Source: JAEUIE01 sp046350055
Lineage (GTDB): Bacteria; Planctomycetota; Planctomycetia; Gemmatales; HRBIN36
Length of the DNA stretch: 64,000 nucleotides
Reading direction: 5' to 3'
NCBI GenBank assembly: GCA_046350055.1
Contig: JAXMBC010000001.1
Coordinates: forward strand, 3,162,001 to 3,226,000
This document shows, piece after piece, positions 58,832-64,000 of the stretch (the first letter of the stretch is position 1; the number at the start of each line of letters is the position of its first letter). The notes beneath the pieces are model-generated. The model was given only the letters and a program-made list of their open reading frames with translations. It ran no database searches and was not told where the DNA came from. A program made the translations under genes and the position numbers.

Positions 58832-61756
58832 ATGACCGGTGCCAGTATCGACAGCGTGATCGAATCCTTTGAGCGTCAAAGACGACGACAATCGCATGCG
58901 CGACTGGGTGATTTTCTTCCCGCTCAGGATTCATGCGAATATCAGACCATACTTACAGAATTGATACGCGTTGATATGGAGTTCAGTTGGAGCGAAGGCC
59001 AGCCCAGGCCGCTCGAATCGTATCTGGAGGAATATCCGCAACTTCGCAGCGATGCATCAGCACTGGAAGCCATTGCTTACGAAGAGTATCGTCTCAAACT
59101 GCAATCAGGGGAGACTCCTTCGGCTGCTGAGTATCATCGACGCTACCGTATCAACACGCGGGATTGGCCAGTTTGCGAGGATACGGCGCTGACCGGTGAT
59201 CTGCCCACACTGCGGTACAGTGATGTAGCTCTGCAAGTGGATAACAACAATAAGATCTCCGAGAATTCGTATCCGTCAGTGGGGGAGTCATTTCTCGATT
59301 TTCAACTGGAACGTGAGTTGGGGCAGGGCGCATTTGGCAAAGTGTACCTGGCAAGACAAAAGGTGCTGGCAAATAGACAAGTGGTACTGAAGCTGACCTC
59401 CCGCAGACAGCAGGAGCCACAGAAACTTGCCCGGTTGCGGCATACGAACATCATGCCCATTTATTCGCTGCATGAATGGGGAAAATGGCAAGTCATCTGC
59501 ATGCCCTACCTGGGTAAAACGACATTAGCAGACGTATTCCAGGCCCTCCATTCAGAGAAGAAGATGCCAACGTCTTCTTCCTGGTGGACGCTTCTGGTAC
59601 CAGGGGCCAAGATTGCTCCAAAGCAAAGCTACAATGATCTTGCCCTGGGATTGGCGGAAAAACTGGCTGCGGGATTAGCACACGCCCATGAGCAAGGCAT
59701 TATTCACCGAGATATCAAGCCTGCCAACATTCTGCTGAGCGAAGATGGCGAGCCGCTGCTTCTGGATTTCAACCTCGCTATCGACATACATAATGAAAGT
59801 AATCTGGCAGCACTTGCAGGCACATTACCCTATCTGTCGCCGGAACAACTGACATCTTTACTCCACGGTCAGGCTACGGCAGGAACACCACAGGCTGATG
59901 TGTATGCACTGGGTCTGGTACTCTACGAACTCTTCTCAGGACAGAGTGCGTTTTCAGAAGTGCGTGAAGAGTCCATGCTTAACTATCTGGCAGCCCTGGT
60001 TAATCAGCGAAGGCAAGCATTGCCACTGCCAAATCTGTGTCAATCGCCTGCTCTGAGCAGTATCGTTGGTAAATGCCTGGCTGTACGGATAGAAGATCGC
60101 TACCAGGATGCAGGTCAGTTAGCGGAAGATCTGCGTCGGCAACGAGAGAATCGCCCGTTGCGGTTTGCGCCAGAGAAAAGTTTGGTGGAACGCGGCGCGA
60201 AATGGCGTCGTCGTCATCCTGTCATTCTCAGAAATACATTGGTCAGCTTGATTGCCTTACTGGTGCTTGTTGCAGGAATTTCCTTGTATCAGCGGCAACA
60301 ACTGGACCGGCGAATGGAGGCCACACAGCTGTTCAAAAGAATGCAAAGCGATTTGCTGCGGGCGGAACGATTGGCGACCACTATCAAGCCAAAACAGCTG
60401 GACGAAGCAGCACGTTTAACGCAGAGTGTCATTCAAACTGGGAAGTTGGTCGGTTATTTACCAGGTGAAGAGAGTCGTCTACATCCAGTCATGATGGCCC
60501 GCGGTTGGCTACTGCTGGCTCGTCTCAAGGAATTACAGGCACATATCGCCAGAGATACCAAGTCGACTGAGGAATTACATGCGGAAGCATTAGACGCCAA
60601 TGGCAACGCCATTGAGTGGTGCAATCTGTTGCGACAGCCCCAACTGGCGACCTGGCAACGCAGTATCCTGACGCAAGCTAAGGTCGATACAATTCTGCAA
60701 GCTATACAGAATACACCCCGTGAGCAACTTGCTGCGAAAGAACTAGCGGCGCTGGCCTACACGTTTCTCGACCAGCAACGCTGGGCAGAGGCAGCAGGAT
60801 TGAGCGAACTTATTCTCGAACGCGACCCGGGTTGGTCCGGTGGCTGGTTTCTCTACGGCCTCGTGCAGGTTCGAGGAGGACAATTGCTCCGTGGCTTGCA
60901 TGGCTTCGAAACTGCACTCGCACTCGAGCCCGGGGATTTTACCGCATTACATTATCGTGCCAAAGTACGGCTGCAACTCGGAGAGCTTGAAGCGGCACGT
61001 CTGGACTTTGACAAGGCTTTGGAACTCGAACCACGTCATGCCGACTTGCTGGCTGACCAGGCGATATTGTTTCTGCAGATGAGAGATGCTGCTCAAGCAG
61101 AAAAGAATCTGAACCTTGCGTTGGAAGTGGAACCGGATTCGGTTCGGTACCACGCCATGCGTCAGCAGGCTCGTACCTTGCTGGGTAATACCAGTGGTGC
61201 AGCAGCAGATCAGGCCAAAGTGTTGGCTCTTCAGCCCATTGATGAACTGGACTACATCACGCAAGGGCTGGCTTACCGTGCCCAGGGCAAATTGGAACAG
61301 TCGCTTGCTTCCTTTGAAGCTGCGGAAAGACTGGTACCGCATTCCATGCCCGCTCTTGAGAATCAATCGGAACTCTGGGGTGAGCAGTGGAACAAACCAC
61401 TGAAGGCTGTAGAGGTGTTGGACCGGGCCATCGCACGCATCCCCGCATCTTCATTACTCCATGCTTCACGTGCAGTCCAACTGGCTCGTCTGGGGCAGCG
61501 AGACAAAGCAATCAGTGATGTAGTTGCAGTATTGCGGTTTGACCAATCCCCCAAGCCATTAACGCTATACCAGATCGGGTGCGTCTATGCACTCTGCAAT
61601 AAAACGAAAACAAGTGACTTGTACCAGGCATTAGCGTATCTCACACTTGCTTTGGAAAGAGGGTTTGGCAAGGAATACCTTGCCAGCGACCCCGATCTGA
61701 ATCCCATCCGTCAGGCACCGGAATTTCAGGCACTGCTTAATCGCTACGTGAAATAA
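58832..61756 (+). CDS. Ser/Thr protein kinase with TM helix and TPR repeats
   Basis: 974 residues. Kinase about 155-450: Gly loop GQGAFGKVYLARQ near 163, ATP Lys in VVLKL near 186, catalytic loop HRDIKPANILL near 290, metal motif DFN near 311 instead of DFG, and SPEQL near 335. The segment between the ATP Lys and RHTNIMPIYS is only about 20 residues, so the alpha-C helix is shortened, as in many planctomycete ECF-linked kinases. A membrane helix (LVSLIALLVLVAGISLY, about 470-486) is followed by TPR-like repeats (about 630-900; LAYTFLDQQRWAEAAGLSEL, FETALALEPGDFTALHYRAK). Partner of the ECF sigma gene. Confidence 0.93.
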   Translation: MTGASIDSVIESFERQRRRQSHARLGDFLPAQDSCEYQTILTELIRVDMEFSWSEGQPRPLESYLEEYPQLRSDASALEAIAYEEYRLKLQSGETPSAAEYHRRYRINTRDWPVCEDTALTGDLPTLRYSDVALQVDNNNKISENSYPSVGESFLDFQLERELGQGAFGKVYLARQKVLANRQVVLKLTSRRQQEPQKLARLRHTNIMPIYSLHEWGKWQVICMPYLGKTTLADVFQALHSEKKMPTSSSWWTLLVPGAKIAPKQSYNDLALGLAEKLAAGLAHAHEQGIIHRDIKPANILLSEDGEPLLLDFNLAIDIHNESNLAALAGTLPYLSPEQLTSLLHGQATAGTPQADVYALGLVLYELFSGQSAFSEVREESMLNYLAALVNQRRQALPLPNLCQSPALSSIVGKCLAVRIEDRYQDAGQLAEDLRRQRENRPLRFAPEKSLVERGAKWRRRHPVILRNTLVSLIALLVLVAGISLYQRQQLDRRMEATQLFKRMQSDLLRAERLATTIKPKQLDEAARLTQSVIQTGKLVGYLPGEESRLHPVMMARGWLLLARLKELQAHIARDTKSTEELHAEALDANGNAIEWCNLLRQPQLATWQRSILTQAKVDTILQAIQNTPREQLAAKELAALAYTFLDQQRWAEAAGLSELILERDPGWSGGWFLYGLVQVRGGQLLRGLHGFETALALEPGDFTALHYRAKVRLQLGELEAARLDFDKALELEPRHADLLADQAILFLQMRDAAQAEKNLNLALEVEPDSVRYHAMRQQARTLLGNTSGAAADQAKVLALQPIDELDYITQGLAYRAQGKLEQSLASFEAAERLVPHSMPALENQSELWGEQWNKPLKAVEVLDRAIARIPASSLLHASRAVQLARLGQRDKAISDVVAVLRFDQSPKPLTLYQIGCVYALCNKTKTSDLYQALAYLTLALERGFGKEYLASDPDLNPIRQAPEFQALLNRYVK

Positions 61757-61812
61757 CTGGGAATAGCCTCGACTGATGCTTTTGCTTAGGAGCAACTAAC
61801 CATTCCATAAGG

Positions 61813-61841
61813 AATGCTGTAACTGACATGTCAGCAGCATT
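61813..61841. repeat. Bulged hairpin between kinase and protease genes
   Basis: AATGCTG (61813-61819) pairs with CAGCATT (61835-61841), and between them lies the perfect 12-base palindrome CTGACATGTCAG (61823-61834), with TAA as a one-sided bulge. A shorter CATTCC/GGAATG pair (61801-61806, 61811-61816) overlaps it, and an AT-rich stretch follows. It may end the kinase transcript or serve as an operator for the next gene. Confidence 0.55.
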
Positions 61842-61925
61842 AGGAAAAATTTATAATTACACTGGCGGTCAGGAAGTATCTTTTCGACTCCTCCTTTTGA
61901 CCAACACTTACGGTATCCTCCAATT

Positions 61926-63875
61926 ATGCAACGCAACAAGCAACTGCAGTTAGAAGCCTTGGAAGACCGTCAACTGCCCGCCACATTTGGTATCCCCTGG
62001 AGTGACCCCACGCATCTTACCCTAAGCTTTGTTCCAGATGGTACCGACGTGGGTGGTACGTCCAGCAATCTCTTCGCAACACTCAATCAAAAAGCGAGCA
62101 CGACAGTCTGGCAGTCGGAAATTCTCCGGGCTGTTCAGAGCTGGGTGATTGCCGCAAATCTCAATGTAGGAATGGTGTCTGACAATGGTGCGCCTCTGGG
62201 GACTGCAGAACCATTGGAAGGTATAGCACCGTTTGGAACGATTCGTATTGCTGCCAAGCCCATGGCCAGCAACATTCTTGCTATTGGCATTCCGCCTAAT
62301 GAATTTGGCTCAAGTAGTTGGGCCGGTGACATCATTTTCAACAGTAATGCCAATCTGGTAGCTCAGCGCACCGATCTATACACCGTATTTCTGCATGAGG
62401 TCGGGCATGCCCTTGGTGTTGGTCCATCGACGAACCCCGGTTCGGTGATGTACCAGCAGATTGTCGGCAAGCGTACTGGTCTGGCTGCGACGGATTACGC
62501 TTCCATCCTTTCCCTGTATGGGACGCGCTTGCCTGACAGGAATGAAGTGAGCAAGAACAATGACAGTCTCAAGCAGGCAACTCGCATCGATTATGAAGAT
62601 TCGGGAATTGACGCCTGGACCGGCAGCACACCGCTGATTGCATTTGGTGACATTACTCGCCTGACCGATGTTGACTACTATCAGTTCGAGAACATGGCAA
62701 ACTATAGCGGGCCAATTCAGTTCCGTCTTGTTTCCACCGGGATCAGCCTTCTGAACGCAAAATTGACAGTGGTGGATGCAAAAGGCAAGACCGTCGCCGT
62801 GGGCCAGCCTGCCAGTGGTGGCATGGAGGTCTCAGTCAATTTGCCTGCCAGTAAACCGGAGACAAAATACTATTTGCGTGTGGAAGCAGTTCCACTTTCT
62901 CGCTTTACAGTTGGTCGTTTTGCGATAGTCATTACTCTTCCTGAGCAAAACACCATATCACCCGATCAAATTGATACGGTGATACGTGGCAGGTTTGATC
63001 AACTGGCAAGTGATGATCTGAGCAAACTGTTCTCCGTCAATCCTGATGATTCACTCTTCGAACAGGATGACTCCACCGACGACTCTTTTGCTCAGGCAAA
63101 CAGACTCATCGCAACTAATGCACTAGGAACCAGATTTCAGGCTATTGGCAGCCTGCAAGCTGCCGGTGACGTTGACTCCTATCGGCTGCGTCTTCCTAAA
63201 ATAGCTGCAAACAATCTGGCACAGATGACCATAACGGTGACGCCTTACATGGTGAATGGCGTCATGCCATCCATTCAGATATTTAACAAGAACCAGGTCC
63301 CCGTGCCATTCACCATTCTGAGCAATGGAAATGGCGTGTTCGTAGTGCAGGCTACAGGCCTCCGTTCGCTCGAAGATTATTTCATTCAAGTGATGAATCC
63401 CCCTGGTACCGGGAATGTGGGTAATTATCAGTTTGCGGTTAGAATGAGTGCTGTTGCCACGTTACAGGAAACCTTCGTCCAGGGTGACATTCCTTCCACT
63501 GGCGGGGTAGCTACACTGTATGTTGCTGATCCTCAAATGTTCCATTTGCTGCTTTCGACAAACAATGGTGTGGCTGTGACCATGACCATTGAAACACTCA
63601 GTGGCCAGCCTGTGTTCGCAATCACCAGCAACGGCTTGCCAACGAATGGTGTACCTGTGTTGCTGCAGCCAGGTGAATATCGCGTACGATTCACAACTGC
63701 TGGACTGTCGACTCGAGTGTTGTTGCGTGGTGATACAATCAGCGACCCAATCGGATCCGTAGTGGTCGATCCTAACCAAACGCCTCTCTACCGTCCCCCG
63801 GGATCCGGAACCAATAATTACCCGAATGGAACTGTGACGACGAAGCCTTTCCTGTTCTTGACTCTGACTCTGTAG
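61926..63875 (+). CDS. Secreted matrixin-like metalloprotease with PPC domains
   Basis: 649 residues. The N-terminus LQLEALEDRQLPATFG is the planctomycete-type export motif. Residues about 30-195 form a matrixin-like domain: DPTHLTLSFVPDG, an active helix HEVGHALGVGPS near 157 (HEXXH with the third ligand region not fully standard), and a Met-turn candidate GSVMYQQ. PPC-like beta domains follow (DVDYYQFENMANYSGPIQFRL; DVDSYRLRLPK). It ends with a TTKPFLFLTLTL tail. Probably a secreted or surface protease; substrate unknown. No strong ribosome site before the ATG. Confidence 0.82.
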   Translation: MQRNKQLQLEALEDRQLPATFGIPWSDPTHLTLSFVPDGTDVGGTSSNLFATLNQKASTTVWQSEILRAVQSWVIAANLNVGMVSDNGAPLGTAEPLEGIAPFGTIRIAAKPMASNILAIGIPPNEFGSSSWAGDIIFNSNANLVAQRTDLYTVFLHEVGHALGVGPSTNPGSVMYQQIVGKRTGLAATDYASILSLYGTRLPDRNEVSKNNDSLKQATRIDYEDSGIDAWTGSTPLIAFGDITRLTDVDYYQFENMANYSGPIQFRLVSTGISLLNAKLTVVDAKGKTVAVGQPASGGMEVSVNLPASKPETKYYLRVEAVPLSRFTVGRFAIVITLPEQNTISPDQIDTVIRGRFDQLASDDLSKLFSVNPDDSLFEQDDSTDDSFAQANRLIATNALGTRFQAIGSLQAAGDVDSYRLRLPKIAANNLAQMTITVTPYMVNGVMPSIQIFNKNQVPVPFTILSNGNGVFVVQATGLRSLEDYFIQVMNPPGTGNVGNYQFAVRMSAVATLQETFVQGDIPSTGGVATLYVADPQMFHLLLSTNNGVAVTMTIETLSGQPVFAITSNGLPTNGVPVLLQPGEYRVRFTTAGLSTRVLLRGDTISDPIGSVVVDPNQTPLYRPPGSGTNNYPNGTVTTKPFLFLTLTL

Positions 63876-63924
63876 CTGGAACAGTATCAGGGAATTCGCT
63901 GTTGTGGCATATCCACATGAATGG

Positions 63925-64000
63925 TTACTTCAGCGAAACAGCGTTTTTCACCACCGCTTCGACGATGGTGCTGCCTAGTGTCTCGCCGTAGAAACTGATA
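63925..64000 (-). CDS. C-terminal end of a minus-strand gene, unidentified
   Basis: The minus strand is open from the window edge for 24 codons to TAA at 63925-63927 and ends in the sequence TIVEAVVKNAVSLK. Its start is outside the window. Too little remains to name a family. Confidence 0.4.
   Translation of the reverse strand, partial: ISFYGETLGSTIVEAVVKNAVSLK

Noticed and set aside
1..64000. CRISPR array, tRNA or rRNA genes, prophage
   Set aside because: No regularly spaced direct repeats, no cloverleaf-like segment in any intergenic region, and no phage structural or integrase genes.

Overview
The window looks like chromosomal DNA of a planctomycete. The evidence is the gene content: four sets of paired DUF1549/DUF1553 and DUF1501 genes, a DUF1559 pseudopilin-like protein, a TIGR03067-type small protein, an ECF sigma factor beside a Ser/Thr kinase with TPR repeats, a secreted protein with a LEALEDR-type N-terminus, and PPC, WD40 and PQQ-propeller secreted proteins. 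Gemmataceae or a close relative is my guess from this content. The sequence alone does not fix the genus.

Region 1-12670 is a respiratory island. A partial outer-membrane porin of the alginate-export type reads left from 901. Reading right are a histidine kinase with a haem-globin sensor domain, a receiver-only response regulator and an NtrC-type sigma54 activator. A sigma54-type -24/-12 promoter (4127-4142) follows, and then a full cbb3 oxidase operon: ccoNO fusion, ccoQ, a one-haem ccoP, ccoG, fixH, a SafE-like membrane protein, ccoI and ccoS. The simplest reading is a gas- or redox-sensing relay that switches on the high-affinity oxidase and its haem/copper assembly factors.

Region 12706-38575 is mostly large secreted or surface proteins in four DUF1549/DUF1553 plus DUF1501 modules (14409-20357, 20374-24350 on minus, 24693-28857, 34902-38575). 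A PQQ propeller with an inserted EF-hand, a DUF2891 protein, an S9 peptidase, an ArsR repressor with a two-domain SRPBCC partner and its operator, and a DUF1624 acyltransferase-like membrane protein lie among them.

Region 38596-48280 is a long minus-strand run. It opens with three membrane proteins that all carry HlyD-type adaptor segments: GAF-GAF-TM-HlyD, HlyD-WD40, and PqqD-like-S2P/M50-HlyD. No transporter gene accompanies them, and this is the best candidate here for an undescribed system. It continues with an isolated nuoC, ltaE, a TIGR03067-type protein and purM.

Region 48549-64000 holds small transcription units with visible promoters and terminators. These are a Cys-rich secreted protein, a 61-residue protein, a secreted helical protein, a DUF1559 pseudopilin behind a second sigma54-type promoter, mqnE of the futalosine menaquinone pathway, a DUF2760 protein, an AhpD-like protein and a small membrane protein. 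An 846-bp IS5-family element sits exactly in the stop codon of that last gene. A LysM protein, a small secreted protein, the ECF sigma/kinase pair, a matrixin-like secreted protease and the tail of a minus-strand gene complete the window. I saw no tRNA, rRNA or CRISPR array.
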